A stretch of 64,000 nt of DNA from Natrinema marinum (GCF_024296685.1 NZ_CP100763.1:2790001-2854000), one strand, 5' to 3'; counted from the first letter of the stretch, positions 17,765 through 27,264 are shown. Numbers and translations are program-made. Notes: generated by a model not told the origin, from the sequence alone.

Positions 17765-18535
17765 ATGGAACTCAACGGCGTGGCGGACCTGCCCGAGATC
17801 CGCCCCGGCGACGACATCGCCGCCCTCGTCGCGGATCGGGCCGCCCTCGAGCCCGGCGACGTGCTCACCGTCGCGAGCACGATCGTCTCGAAGGCCGAGG
17901 GCCGGACGGCGGACCTCGAGGACTATCCCGTCAGCGGCCGGGCTCGAGAGATCGCCGACCGGATCGAGGAGATCGCCGGCGAGGAGAAGGACCCGCGGTT
18001 CGCGCAGGCGATCCTCGATGAGAGCAGCGAGGTGCTGATCGACGCCCCGTTCATCCTCGCCGAAACCCGTTTCGGGCACATCTGCCCGAACGCGGGGATC
18101 GACCGCTCGAACGTGCCGGACCACGATCTGCTGCTCCTGCCGAAGCGACCCGACGAGAGCGCCGAGCGGATTCGCGCGGGGCTCGCCGAGTACGGCATCG
18201 AGGACGTGGCCGTGATCGTCACGGACACCTGCGGGCGGCCGTTCCGCCACGGGCAGACCGGCGTGGCGATCGGCTGGGCCGGGATGTCCGCGAGCCGAGA
18301 CTGGCGTGGCGAACTCGACCGGGACGGCCACGAACTCGGCGTTACCGTCCAGTCGGTGGTCGACGAACTCGCCGCCGCGGCGAACCTCGTGACCGGTGAG
18401 GGGGACGGCGGGACGCCCGCGGTCGTCGTTCGCGACTGGGAGTTCGGCGATCACGAGGGCAGTAACGAACTCTTTCGCGCCGTCGAGGACGACCTCGTGC
18501 GACGGGCGCTGCGGGAGTGGAGGTTCGACGGATGA
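17765..18535 (+). CDS. cofE: Coenzyme F420-0:L-glutamate ligase
   Basis: 256 residues. The start MELNGVADLPEIRPGDDIA, the block LTVASTIVSKAEGR and VIVTDTCGRPFRHGQTGVAIG are the conserved CofE motifs. The enzyme adds glutamate to F420-0 with GTP. The gene overlaps the next one by four bases (ATGA), a putative F420-dependent enzyme, so cofactor maturation and use are co-transcribed. Confidence 0.93.
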   Translation: MELNGVADLPEIRPGDDIAALVADRAALEPGDVLTVASTIVSKAEGRTADLEDYPVSGRAREIADRIEEIAGEEKDPRFAQAILDESSEVLIDAPFILAETRFGHICPNAGIDRSNVPDHDLLLLPKRPDESAERIRAGLAEYGIEDVAVIVTDTCGRPFRHGQTGVAIGWAGMSASRDWRGELDRDGHELGVTVQSVVDELAAAANLVTGEGDGGTPAVVVRDWEFGDHEGSNELFRAVEDDLVRRALREWRFDG

Positions 18536-19551
18536 CGGACGAGACTCGAGCAACGCAAGACGCAACCTGGGCCATCGAACTCACCCCCGAACACCCACCC
18601 GAGCGGGTCGCCGATCTCGCGGCGCTGGCTGAGGACGAGGGATTCGATACCGCGTTCGCGAGCAGCCACTACTTCAACCGCGACCCGTTCGTGGTGCTGT
18701 CGCGGATGGCCGACGCGACCGACGACCTGCGGCTGGGGCCGGGCGTCGTCAACCCCTACGAGACCCACCCCGTGAAACTGGCCGCGCAGACGGCGACGAT
18801 CGACGAGATCAGCGACGGGCGCGCGGTCTTCGGCGTCGGCGCGGGCGATCGCTCCTCGCTGTCGAATCTGGGAATCGAGCGCGACAGCCCGCTGCGGCGC
18901 GTCCTCGAGACGTTCGATCTCGCCCGCGACCTCTGGGCCGGGGAAACGGTCACCCACGAGGGGACGTTCACCGCGAAAGACGCGTCGCTGAACCTCGAGC
19001 CGCCCTCGGATCGAATTCCGGTCTACGTCGGCGCGCAGGGCCCGCACATGCTCCGCATGAGCGCGAAACACGCCGACGGCGTGCTGATAAACGCCGCCCA
19101 CCCGCGGGATCTGGAGTGGGCCGCGGGCCAGCTCGAGCAAGGGCTGGCCGAGCGACCCGACGAGCGCGAGGCGTTCGAATCGCTGGCCTTCGCGAGCGTC
19201 AGCGTCGCTGGCGACGAGACCGAAGCGCGCGAGGCGGCCCGCCCGCCGGTCGCCTTCATCGTCGGCGGGGCCGCGGACCCGGTCCTCGAGCGCCACGACA
19301 TCGACCCCGAGGCGGCGACCGCGGTGAGCGACGCGCTAGAGCAAGGAAATCTTACCGAGGCCTTCGGTCGTGTTACCCCGGCGATGATCGACGCGTTCTG
19401 TATCGCCGGGACGACCGAAACCGTCGCGGAGCGGTTCGAAGCGGCGCTGACCCACGTCGACGGGATCGTCGTCGGCTCGCCGCTTGGGCCGGACCTCGAG
19501 GACGCGGTCGAACGAGCGAGCGAGGCGCTCGAGCGCGCGACCGGGGAGTAA
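18532..19551 (+). CDS. mer: F420-dependent methylene-tetrahydropterin reductase-like (Mer/LLM family)
   Basis: 339 residues with the bacterial-luciferase-like TIM barrel: WAIELTPEHPPERVADLAALAEDEGF, LRLGPGVVNPYETHPVKLA and VFGVGAGDRSSLSNLGIERDSPLRR match Mer, which reduces methylene-tetrahydromethanopterin with F420H2. Haloarchaea make no methane, so here it probably works on a folate-type C1 carrier; that is inference from known haloarchaeal physiology. The coupled cofE supports F420 dependence. The ATG at 18532 is chosen for the overlap with the cofE stop. Confidence 0.85.
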   Translation: MTDETRATQDATWAIELTPEHPPERVADLAALAEDEGFDTAFASSHYFNRDPFVVLSRMADATDDLRLGPGVVNPYETHPVKLAAQTATIDEISDGRAVFGVGAGDRSSLSNLGIERDSPLRRVLETFDLARDLWAGETVTHEGTFTAKDASLNLEPPSDRIPVYVGAQGPHMLRMSAKHADGVLINAAHPRDLEWAAGQLEQGLAERPDEREAFESLAFASVSVAGDETEAREAARPPVAFIVGGAADPVLERHDIDPEAATAVSDALEQGNLTEAFGRVTPAMIDAFCIAGTTETVAERFEAALTHVDGIVVGSPLGPDLEDAVERASEALERATGE

Positions 19552-19571
19552 CCGGACGAAGAAAAAGGAAC

Positions 19572-19766
19572 TCAGCTCGAGGTGAAGAGGCTGCCGACCG
19601 CACCGAGGGTGAGGACGCCGAAGACGGCCATCGAGAAGGCGACGAGGAGCGCACCCATCAGGACCAGAAGCGGCGCGAGTCCGTCGCCCATCGCCACGTC
19701 GCCGAAGAGGCTGGTCATTTCGGTGATGTTGTCCACGATGAGGTTCAGCGGTGTCACGGTGGTCAT
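19572..19766 (-). CDS. Small one- or two-helix membrane protein
   Basis: 64 residues, MTTVTPLNLIVDNIT then two hydrophobic stretches (about 28-45 and 47-60). No named family is recognised. It reads convergent to mer and divergent to the zinc-ribbon gene, in a compact space with normal codon use, which argues for a real gene. Confidence 0.65.
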   Translation of the reverse strand: MTTVTPLNLIVDNITEMTSLFGDVAMGDGLAPLLVLMGALLVAFSMAVFGVLTLGAVGSLFTSS

Positions 19767-19849
19767 GTTCGGGGGTTGTGACCGGTCCTACTTGGCCGTG
19801 CCGGTCCCGCGGCGGAGCGATTAAACCGCCGCCGTACGTATCTCCGACC

Positions 19850-20068
19850 GTGACCGACGACGCGACGCTCTCCGACTTCGTGCCGACCGACGAGGAGGAG
19901 GTCGACGAGACACGCGACGCCGAGGACGCCCTCGAGGCGACGCCCGGCGATTCCGGGTTCTCGACGTACGCGTGGGGCGAGTACACCTGCGGTCGGTGCG
20001 GAGCGGCGACCGAGCGGGTCTGGCGCGACGACGGCGACTTCGTTTGCCCAGAATGCAAGGAGTGGTAA
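19850..20068 (+). CDS. Small zinc-ribbon protein (DUF7573-like)
   Basis: 72 residues from a GTG at 19850, which follows a TATA-like GATTAAACC at 19819-19827 by about 25 bases; the open frame upstream would run through that promoter. An acidic N-terminus (DEEEVDETRDAED) precedes a ribbon with CGRC and CPEC spaced about 19 residues apart, ending ECKEW. Such one-ribbon proteins are common in haloarchaea; the partner is unknown. Confidence 0.75.
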   Translation: MTDDATLSDFVPTDEEEVDETRDAEDALEATPGDSGFSTYAWGEYTCGRCGAATERVWRDDGDFVCPECKEW

Positions 20069-20164
20069 ACGGCGACTGCCGGCAGTAACACCGTGCTTCT
20101 CGGCCCGTCCTGGCGAGTGCGCCCCCGAAGCTTTATATTTTTGTCGTGGTTCTATTGACCTGCA

Positions 20165-20359
20165 ATGGCGAAAGGTACGGTCGCATTCTTCAACGACACT
20201 GGCGGCTACGGATTCATCGAGACCGACGACGCGGACGAGGACGTGTTCTTCCACATGGAGGACATCGGCGGCCCTGACTTAGAGGAGGGTCAGGAACTGG
20301 AGTTCGAAATCGTCGAGGCCGAGAAGGGGCCACGCGCAACCAACGTCGAGCGGCTCTAG
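20165..20359 (+). CDS. cspA: Cold-shock domain protein
   Basis: 64 residues forming a single cold-shock domain. RNP1-like GYGFIE and RNP2-like VFFHM are visible. It binds single-stranded RNA or DNA and probably acts as an RNA chaperone. A strong TATA box CTTTATATTT at 20131-20140 lies 25-34 bases ahead of the ATG. The monocistronic setting and strong promoter suggest high expression. Confidence 0.95.
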   Translation: MAKGTVAFFNDTGGYGFIETDDADEDVFFHMEDIGGPDLEEGQELEFEIVEAEKGPRATNVERL

Positions 20360-20568
20360 GCAGGCGATTCCACAGGAGCATCGTTTTCAGATCGTTACGC
20401 GAGAAGCGGCGGCTCTCGGCTGTGGAGCGCGACGCCGCAGCCGGGGCACGCCAGTGAGGGATTTCTCACAGAACCGGTAGTTCACATGACACAAAACCTA
20501 TGGTCCGCAGCGACGGATATTCTCGTACCGACTGGGTCGTCCGAGTCCCCCGCGATACCTTTGAGAGT

Positions 20569-21549
20569 ATGACCAACGCCAATCCGACAGCGGAGACAGG
20601 TACCGATCCCACGACCGACGGTGACGCCCTCCAGATAGCCGCGGTCGAACGACTCTGTGCCGACATCGAGTCGAACGTTTCGCGCGTGATCGTCGGCCAC
20701 GAGGACGTGATCGAACACGTCGTCACCGCCGTCCTCGCACGCGGCCACGTCCTCCTCGACGACGTGCCCGGCGTCGGCAAGACGATGCTCGCGCGTTCGA
20801 TTGCAAAGTCCGTCGACTGCACGTTCAGCCGCGTCCAGTTCACGCCCGATCTACTCCCGACCGACGTCACTGGCGTCAACGTCTTCAACCAGCAGACCCG
20901 CGAGTTCGAGTTCCAGTCCGGCCCCGTCTTCGGCAACATCGTGTTGGGCGACGAGATCAACCGCGCGCCGCCGAAGACTCAGGCCGCCTTGCTCGAGGCC
21001 ATGGAGGAAGGACAGGTCACCGTCGACGGCACGACCCGCGAGCTCCCGACGCCGTTTACGGTCATCGCAACCCAGAACGCCGTCGAGCCCAACCGCACCT
21101 ACGACCTCCCCTTCGCCGAGGTCGACCGCTTCATGAAGAAGCTCCACCTTGGCTATCCCGACCCCGACGAGGAGGCCGAACTGCTCGGCCGGACGGTCGG
21201 CAACCATCCCATCGAGTCGCTCGAGGCGGTGACCGACCGCGAGACCCTCGTCGCCGCCCGCGAAACCGTCTCGACGGTTCAGGTCCGCGAGCCGGTTCGG
21301 AAATACGCCACGCGGCTGGCGGCCTACACCCGCGAGAACGCCCACATCGGCGTCAGCCCACGTGGCACGATCTCGCTGCTCCGGGCCGCACAAGCCCGCG
21401 CCGTCACCGACGGCCGCGAGTACGTGCTCCCGGACGACATTCAGGTCGAAGCGCCCGTCGTGATGAGCCACCGGATCAAGACGACCGGACGGGACCGGGA
21501 CGGCGCCGCGGTCGTCGAGGACGCCTTGGAGCGCGTTGCCGTCGAATGA
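20569..21549 (+). CDS. MoxR-family AAA+ ATPase
   Basis: 326 residues. Walker A is DVPGVGKT at 65-72 and Walker B reads LGDEINRAPPKTQAALLEAMEE, with TQNAVE as sensor 1. MoxR ATPases act as chaperones, often inserting metal or assembling complexes with a DUF58/VWA partner. The next gene is such a partner and overlaps by four bases (ATGA). The ATG at 20569 is favoured over an upstream start because the extension to 20500 reads as unrelated sequence. Confidence 0.92.
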   Translation: MTNANPTAETGTDPTTDGDALQIAAVERLCADIESNVSRVIVGHEDVIEHVVTAVLARGHVLLDDVPGVGKTMLARSIAKSVDCTFSRVQFTPDLLPTDVTGVNVFNQQTREFEFQSGPVFGNIVLGDEINRAPPKTQAALLEAMEEGQVTVDGTTRELPTPFTVIATQNAVEPNRTYDLPFAEVDRFMKKLHLGYPDPDEEAELLGRTVGNHPIESLEAVTDRETLVAARETVSTVQVREPVRKYATRLAAYTRENAHIGVSPRGTISLLRAAQARAVTDGREYVLPDDIQVEAPVVMSHRIKTTGRDRDGAAVVEDALERVAVE

Positions 21550-22622
21550 ACGTGCGACTCACGCTCCGCGGCTGGACCGCCGTCGGCGTGGTCGTACTCG
21601 CCGTCGCGATGAGCTGGCAGGCCGGTCCGCGGGCGTTGAACGCCGTCGTCGTCCCGCTCGCCGTCGTCGTGCTCGCCGGCCTGCTGTCCGTCGGCCGAGC
21701 CGACCGACCGCGGGTCGACCGCCACCCCGTCCGCGAGGGGTTCATCGGCGAACGGCGGCAGGTCGAGGTCGCGATCCAAAGCGACGGCACTGTCGCCGCG
21801 ACCGTCCGCGATACGGTCGGCGATGGACTATCGACGGCCGAGGAGCCGATCACCGAGACCACCCTCGCCGGCGCGGAGACGTTCGCGTACGACGTGGAAC
21901 TCGAGGAGCGGGGCGACCGCCGCGTCGGGCCGCTGTCGATCGCTGTCAGCGACGTGCTCGGGTTCGCCGAGCGGCGATTCGAGTACGAGGAGACGACATC
22001 CGTCCTCGTCTACCCGCGGGTCCGCGACCTGAGCAGGGGTCCCACGGCCGACCTGCAGACGCTCGCCAGCGTCGCGCCGGTCCGCGACGCCAAGGAGTTC
22101 GACCACCTCCGGGAGTACCGCAGGGGCGACGCCCTGCGCGACGTCCACTGGAAGAGCGCCGCCAAGCGCCCCGACGACGAACTGACCGTCGTCGAGTACG
22201 CCGACGAGGCGGACGCCGGAGCCGTCACGGTCGCCGCCGAGTGCGTCAGCGATCGCGATGACGAGCTGGCGTCAGCCGCTGCCAGCGTCGTGACCGCTTT
22301 ACTCGAACTGGGCGCGACGGTCGGGCTCACCGTCCCCGACGGAACGTACCCGCCCGGGTCGGGCCGATCTCATCACCGCGATCTCCTGGGGCTACTCGCC
22401 GTCGCCGAACCCGGCGAGCTTCCGGAGCGAACGCGCCAAAACGCGGACGTACTAGTCCGAACAGACGAGGAGGAGACGACGATCGTCGTCGATGACCGCG
22501 AGATCCCCTTCGACCGGCTCTGTGGCGGACGGGACGGCGAACTCGAGGCGCGTCGAAGCGGATCCGATCGAAACGACCGATCCGGCCGTACCGTCGAGGG
22601 CGAGACGGAGGTGCACGCGTGA
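21546..22622 (+). CDS. DUF58 domain protein
   Basis: 358 residues. Two N-terminal membrane helices (about 8-24 and 31-47) are followed by a beta-rich part and the DUF58 signature REYRRGDALRDVHWKSAAK. DUF58 proteins are VWA-related partners of MoxR ATPases. Translation is coupled on both sides: ATGA with the MoxR gene and GTGA with the transglutaminase gene, so all three products are probably made in step. Confidence 0.92.
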   Translation: MNVRLTLRGWTAVGVVVLAVAMSWQAGPRALNAVVVPLAVVVLAGLLSVGRADRPRVDRHPVREGFIGERRQVEVAIQSDGTVAATVRDTVGDGLSTAEEPITETTLAGAETFAYDVELEERGDRRVGPLSIAVSDVLGFAERRFEYEETTSVLVYPRVRDLSRGPTADLQTLASVAPVRDAKEFDHLREYRRGDALRDVHWKSAAKRPDDELTVVEYADEADAGAVTVAAECVSDRDDELASAAASVVTALLELGATVGLTVPDGTYPPGSGRSHHRDLLGLLAVAEPGELPERTRQNADVLVRTDEEETTIVVDDREIPFDRLCGGRDGELEARRSGSDRNDRSGRTVEGETEVHA

Positions 22623-24922
22623 GCACGGACTCGTCGACTCGCGCCAGCGAACGAACGATATCGGTCGGCGCGAGCGGCCCCCTCGAGGCCGGCGCCCTTC
22701 GCCGACTGGCGCTCGCCTGCGTGCTCGCCCTGACTGCCTCGTACGTCAGCGTGCTCTACGAGGTAACGCGAGTCGTCGGCGGGAGCACGGCGCTGCTCGC
22801 GATCGTCGGCGGAATGCTCCTCGCCGCGACGGTGACCGCGCGAGCGGTCCGCCCGCGGACCGCCGTCGCCCTCGCGCTGTCGGCCGCCGGGTTCGGCTTC
22901 GCACACTACCTCACGTCGGCCGGCGTCGAACTCGGCGTCGTCTTCACGTCGACCGACGCCATCGTCTCCGACACCGTCGCGCTCGCGACCGGACTGCCGC
23001 TGCTCCGGATGGTTCAGGCGGGGATCTGGACGCTCGGGTTCGCGCCCGCACCCGTCTTCCTCTCGTGGTATCTCGCCCTCCGGGGCCGCTACGGCTCGAG
23101 CGCCATTCTGGGCGGCGGAGCGCTCGGCTTTCTCGTCCTGACCGGCGACGCCGGCACCCTCGTCACGTTAGCCGGCACCCTCGCCGGTATCGGGGCCGTC
23201 GCCGCCGGCGAACTCGAGAAACGGGGCGGCTCGATCGCACAGGCCGACCTGCTTGCCGCCCTCTTCGCGCTGGCCATCGTCCTCTCGCTGACCGTCACGG
23301 CCGTTCCCGGCGACCCGTCCGGGCCGACCCACCTCGTCCAGGGCGGAGACGGCACGCTCGAGGCGACGCTCGACACCGCGCCCCAGCGGTCGGGGATCTC
23401 CGGACAGGTCGACCTCTCGCCGGAGGTCCGGTTCACGGTCGAGTCCGACGAGCCGTCGTACTGGCGGACGGGCGTCTACGACCGGTTCACCGGCGACGAG
23501 TGGGTGCGAACCGGCCAGAGCAGCCGGTACGACGGCAGCAGGATCGCCTCTCCGCCCGGAGACTACGAGACCGTCGAGTACACCGTCACCGCCGAGACGA
23601 AACTGGGCATCATGCCCGTCGCGCCGCAGCCGGTGTCGCTCGGTGACGACGCCGCCAAGCGCGCACTGCTCTCCGCCCACGACCAGCCGCGGCCGGACGC
23701 GCCGCTCGAGAAGGGGATGAGCTACGGCGTCGAGAGCGCGATCGTCGACCCCCGGCCGGCTCGGCTCCGAACCGCCGGGACCGACTACCCCGACGAAGTC
23801 GCCGACCACTACCTCCAGACGCCGGAAGGGACCTCGAGCGAGTTCCGCCAGCGCACCGCCGAGATCACGGCCGAGGCCGACACCCCCTACGAGGCCGCGG
23901 TCGCGATCGAAGACCACCTCGAGTCGACGAAGACGTACTCGCTGGATGTCTCGCAGCCTCCCAGCAACGTCGCCGAAGGGTTCTTGCTCGAGATGGACGC
24001 GGGGTATTGCGTCTACTTCGCGACGACGATGACCCAGATGCTCCGCGAAGAGGGGATCCCGGCCCGCTACGTTACCGGCTACACGAGTGGGCAGCGAATC
24101 GACGACGACGAATACCTCGTCCGCGGGCTCGATGCCCACTCCTGGGTCGAGGTCTACTTCCCCGACCACGGCTGGGTGCGGTTCGATCCGACGCCCGGCC
24201 AATCGCGAAGTGAGGTTCACACGGAGCGGCTCCAGCAGGCTCGCATGAACGGCAACGAGGCCGCTGACATTCCGGAAAGCGAGGACGAACCGATCCGCGA
24301 CGAGCCCGACGAGACGCCCAACGACACGTCCGACACGGATCAGGGGACCCCGAACGAATCGCCGTCCGATCCGGGAACGCGAAACGAGACGCCGCCGTCG
24401 GAGGAGCCGCCGACCGAGCCGAACGAGTCCTCGCCCGACATCGACAGCGGACCGAACGAGAGCGACGGCGACGACCGTCGCTCGTGGCTCTCCCGCATCG
24501 TCACGATCACGCGCGAGACGGCCGCGATCGGGCTCGTCCTGTTCGTCGGTCTCGCCGCCGGCGCACGCCGGACCGGCGCGACCGGGCGCGCTCGCCGCGA
24601 GCTCGGCATCTACTGGCACGGCTCGCGAGGCGATCCCGACCGGGACGCCGAGCGCGCGTTCCGTCGGCTCGAGCGACTCTTCGCCCGGCAGTACAGGCCG
24701 CGACGCCGCTCGGAGTCGGCTCGCGCGTATCTAACGGCGCTCTCGAAAGCGGCCGACGGGGACGACGGCGAATCGATCGATCCCCGAACCGAGCGGGTCC
24801 TCGAATGCTACGAACGGGCGGTTTACGGCGACGGCGTGAGCCGATCGGCCGCCGACGAGGCGGTGTCGATCGTCGACGACCTCGCTCGTGCCCGGCTGCC
24901 GATCGTCCGCCGCCTTCCCTGA
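22619..24922 (+). CDS. Membrane transglutaminase-like protein (TgpA type)
   Basis: 767 residues from a GTG overlapping the preceding stop. Several N-terminal membrane helices (about 30-220) lead to an outer domain with the transglutaminase triad C464 (GYCVYF), H507 (DAHSWVEV) and D523 (FDPTPG). A Pro/Asn/Ser/Asp-rich linker (about 540-615) precedes one more helix (about 630-650) and a cytosolic DUF4129-like tail. With MoxR and DUF58 this is the classic three-gene TgpA-type locus, suspected of protein or cell-surface processing. Confidence 0.9.
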   Translation: MSTDSSTRASERTISVGASGPLEAGALRRLALACVLALTASYVSVLYEVTRVVGGSTALLAIVGGMLLAATVTARAVRPRTAVALALSAAGFGFAHYLTSAGVELGVVFTSTDAIVSDTVALATGLPLLRMVQAGIWTLGFAPAPVFLSWYLALRGRYGSSAILGGGALGFLVLTGDAGTLVTLAGTLAGIGAVAAGELEKRGGSIAQADLLAALFALAIVLSLTVTAVPGDPSGPTHLVQGGDGTLEATLDTAPQRSGISGQVDLSPEVRFTVESDEPSYWRTGVYDRFTGDEWVRTGQSSRYDGSRIASPPGDYETVEYTVTAETKLGIMPVAPQPVSLGDDAAKRALLSAHDQPRPDAPLEKGMSYGVESAIVDPRPARLRTAGTDYPDEVADHYLQTPEGTSSEFRQRTAEITAEADTPYEAAVAIEDHLESTKTYSLDVSQPPSNVAEGFLLEMDAGYCVYFATTMTQMLREEGIPARYVTGYTSGQRIDDDEYLVRGLDAHSWVEVYFPDHGWVRFDPTPGQSRSEVHTERLQQARMNGNEAADIPESEDEPIRDEPDETPNDTSDTDQGTPNESPSDPGTRNETPPSEEPPTEPNESSPDIDSGPNESDGDDRRSWLSRIVTITRETAAIGLVLFVGLAAGARRTGATGRARRELGIYWHGSRGDPDRDAERAFRRLERLFARQYRPRRRSESARAYLTALSKAADGDDGESIDPRTERVLECYERAVYGDGVSRSAADEAVSIVDDLARARLPIVRRLP

Positions 24923-25083
24923 ACCTGGTCGCCGGATCGAGCGGCATCATTCGAGGACGGGCCCTCGGCGTCGATTTCCCACTTCTATCCAGCCGAAATC
25001 CCCCTGCACACTCAAAAAGAACCACGCGAGGGCATGCGGGTCCCGATAGTGTTTAATATGCCCGTTTCATAGCTACGAACGTA

Positions 25084-25377
25084 ATGTCGGAAGTCTGCTC
25101 GACGTGCGGGCTGCCCCAAGAACTCTGCGTCTGCGAGGACGTGGCCAAGGGCCAACAGCAACTCAACATCCGCATTGACGAGCGCAGATACGGTAAAGAG
25201 GTAACGATCGTCGAAGGATTCGATCCGAAGGACGTCGATCTCGACAGTCTCTCGTCGGATCTCAAGTCCAAGTTCGCCTGTGGTGGCACCGTCGAGGACG
25301 ACCACATCGAACTTCAGGGCAATCACACCGGCCGCATCGAGGACTTCCTTCGGGACCGCGGCTTCAACGTCGCATAA
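25084..25377 (+). CDS. Translation initiation factor aIF1 (SUI1)
   Basis: 97 residues. An N-terminal [14 protein letters not shown] segment is followed by the SUI1 fold with [24 protein letters not shown] and IELQGNH. aIF1 binds the small ribosomal subunit and monitors start-codon choice. A TATA-like TTTAATATG around 25052-25060 stands about 25 bases upstream of the ATG. The gene is monocistronic. Confidence 0.95.
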   Translation: MSEVCSTCGLPQELCVCEDVAKGQQQLNIRIDERRYGKEVTIVEGFDPKDVDLDSLSSDLKSKFACGGTVEDDHIELQGNHTGRIEDFLRDRGFNVA

Positions 25378-25523
25378 TGCCCGCGATGCTCTGAGACGAC
25401 TTCCGACCCCACGACCGCGCCGCGCGTTCACTACCTTTTCGACGCCGCTACCGGCCAGTTGCGTCGCTGCCGATCGAACTGTCGAACGAGTCGATTACGA
25501 ACGGATCCGCGGTCGATCCGCGA

Positions 25524-25898
25524 TCAGAACGGCGATTCGCGCTCGGCCGATTCGCCGTCCACCGACTCGTCGCCGTCGTCGCGAGCCAGCCCGAACTTCA
25601 TTCCGTACTTCTCGAGGCCGCCGTCCATGCTCTCGACGCGGGCGTCCGCCGTTCCCTCGTACGAACCGATGAGCTGTGCGGCCTGAACGCTCGCCTTGCC
25701 ATGGGGACAGACGGTGACGATCCGGTCGGCGTCCTCGAGTTCGTCGACCCGGTTCGTGAGTTCGTGGAAGGGGATGTTCTCGCTGCCGGGAATGTGACTG
25801 TGCGCGAAGTTGCGCTCGTCGCGGATGTCGACGATGCGCACGTCGGCGCCGTCGTCGAGGAGTTCCTTGACCTCGTCGGTGGAGATTTCGCCGTCCAT
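25524..25898 (-). CDS. Rhodanese-domain protein
   Basis: 124 residues, a single rhodanese domain: VDIRDERNFAHSHIPGSENIP and the active loop VCPHGKAS with C64 as persulfide carrier. The C-terminal tail is acidic and low in complexity. It probably moves sulfur or acts as a phosphatase-like relative. The TATA-like CCTTATTC (minus strand, about 25922-25929) is 24-31 bases upstream. Confidence 0.9.
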   Translation of the reverse strand: MDGEISTDEVKELLDDGADVRIVDIRDERNFAHSHIPGSENIPFHELTNRVDELEDADRIVTVCPHGKASVQAAQLIGSYEGTADARVESMDGGLEKYGMKFGLARDDGDESVDGESAERESPF

Positions 25899-25976
25899 TA
25901 CCGGCGCGTTAGGCGGCGCGCCGAATAAGGATACGGGTCCGAGGACGGCCGAAGAGCGGTCCTCCGCCGGGCCGGG

Positions 25977-26558
25977 CTACAGGAGGCCGTCTTCTTTCGC
26001 CAGCAACAGCGCCGAGAGCGTCGAATCGTTCGCCGGCCGTTCGCGGGCCCGCTCGAGCGCCTCGTCGACCGGGACAGTCGTCACCTCGAGGAACTCGTTG
26101 TTGTCGAGTTCGCGCTCGCCGGGCTCGAGGCCCTCGGCGTAGACGACGCCGCGGTCGTGACGGAGGACGCCAGTCGCGACGGCGTACTCCTGAAGGAGCG
26201 CGGTGCTCGTCGGTCGAAAGCCGGTCTCCTCCTCGAGTTCGCGGGCCGCAGCCCCGGTGTAGGACTCGCCGTCCTCGACGATCCCCGCTGGGAGCTCGAG
26301 GTGGGTCTCGCGGATCGTCGGCCGATACTGCTCGACGAACAGGAGGCGGTCGCTGTCCGCGGAATCGGCGTCGTCGGCATCCGCGATGACGTCCGCGTCG
26401 ATCCGCGCGACCACGACGACCGCGGACGGCAGTTCCGCCCAGTAGTAGCGTTTCTCGCTCCCGTCGGGCTGCTCGAGCAGGTCGTAGCCGCCGTCGTACC
26501 AGCCGGTCTCGTACTCGGTGTGCTCCTCGAGAAGCGCCCACTCGTCGGGGACAGTCAT
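25977..26558 (-). CDS. NUDIX hydrolase, ADP-ribose pyrophosphatase-like
   Basis: 193 residues from the ATG at 26558. A full Nudix box is present (GIVEDGESYTGAAAREL, then EEETGF). The flanking LPSAVVVVARID and LFVEQYRPTIRE fit the ADP-sugar branch, which cleaves ADP-ribose to AMP and ribose-5-phosphate. A CCTATTACC element at 26583-26591 (read on the minus strand) is a possible TATA box 25-33 bases upstream, supporting this start over an extension to 26618. Confidence 0.87.
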   Translation of the reverse strand: MTVPDEWALLEEHTEYETGWYDGGYDLLEQPDGSEKRYYWAELPSAVVVVARIDADVIADADDADSADSDRLLFVEQYRPTIRETHLELPAGIVEDGESYTGAAARELEEETGFRPTSTALLQEYAVATGVLRHDRGVVYAEGLEPGERELDNNEFLEVTTVPVDEALERARERPANDSTLSALLLAKEDGLL

Positions 26559-26603
26559 AGCGGACCTGCGTCCGCGAGCGGGTAATAGGTGGCGTTTCGA
26601 CCG

Positions 26604-26795
26604 ATGTCGATCCGCCACGTCGACGACGACCGCGCACTCTGCGACCTCGTGATGCAGTTTCTCGAGCGCGAGGAGAGCGGTATCGACTGCGCCGTCGCGA
26701 CCGACACGTCACCGACCGCCGCGCTCGAGGGCGACGGGCAATTCGACCCGGAGGCCGAAACCGAACTCGATGGCGACGAGGCGCAGCCACCGTAA
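26604..26795 (+). pseudogene. Remnant of a response-regulator receiver domain
   Basis: From the ATG at 26604 the peptide reads MSIRHVDDDRALCDLV and continues through a helix to ATDTSPTAALE. That is the start of a haloarchaeal receiver domain: first strand, acidic DDD pocket, first helix, second strand and second helix. The sequence then passes into unrelated acidic text (DGQFDPEAETELDGDE) and stops before the strand carrying the phospho-acceptor Asp. About 35-40 of some 120 receiver residues remain, so it cannot fold as a receiver. Recoding as a small peptide is possible but unsupported. Confidence 0.7.
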
Positions 26796-26819
26796 CCGGC
26801 TCACTACCAATCGAAGGGG

Positions 26820-27239
26820 TCAGGACCGGTCGACGAGCGGCCGGTAGAGCCGGCCGAACGCCTGCCGTCGGAGCGTCGCGATCGCCGCGTCTTCCTCGTT
26901 TTGAAACGTCGCCGCGACGGCTTCGCTCTCGGGACCGACGTGCCAGACGACGCGGTCGACGTTCTCGCTCCCGACCGTCGTCACCTCGCCGTCGGAGGAC
27001 TCGCGCCACTCCTCGAACTCCTCGCGGCTCCCGACGTGGACCTCGAGCAGACTCGCGAAGAGGGCGTCGCGGGCGGTTTCGACGACCTCGCCGGTGACGC
27101 GCTCGTCGTACTCGTCGCGGTCGAACGCCATGGCCTTCGCGACTTCGCGGACGACCGTCTGTGCCGCGGGGCCGACCTCCTCGTAGCGTTTGCGTGCCGC
27201 CTCTGCCGACGCCGGCGAAACCGTCCCGACCGTGTGCAT
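26820..27239 (-). CDS. Conserved haloarchaeal protein (DUF5809-like)
   Basis: 139 residues from the ATG at 27239. Helical N-terminus (SPASAEAARKRYEEVGPAAQ) and charged middle with AFDRDEYDERVTGEVVETARDALFASLLEVHVG. I recall this as DUF5809, usually next to DUF5810, which is indeed the gene upstream (25-base gap). No catalytic motif is apparent. The two genes and rimI lie in the same orientation and may share a transcript. Confidence 0.8.
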   Translation of the reverse strand: MHTVGTVSPASAEAARKRYEEVGPAAQTVVREVAKAMAFDRDEYDERVTGEVVETARDALFASLLEVHVGSREEFEEWRESSDGEVTTVGSENVDRVVWHVGPESEAVAATFQNEEDAAIATLRRQAFGRLYRPLVDRS

Positions 27240-27264
27240 ACCCACACGGTGGGTCGACGGGCAG

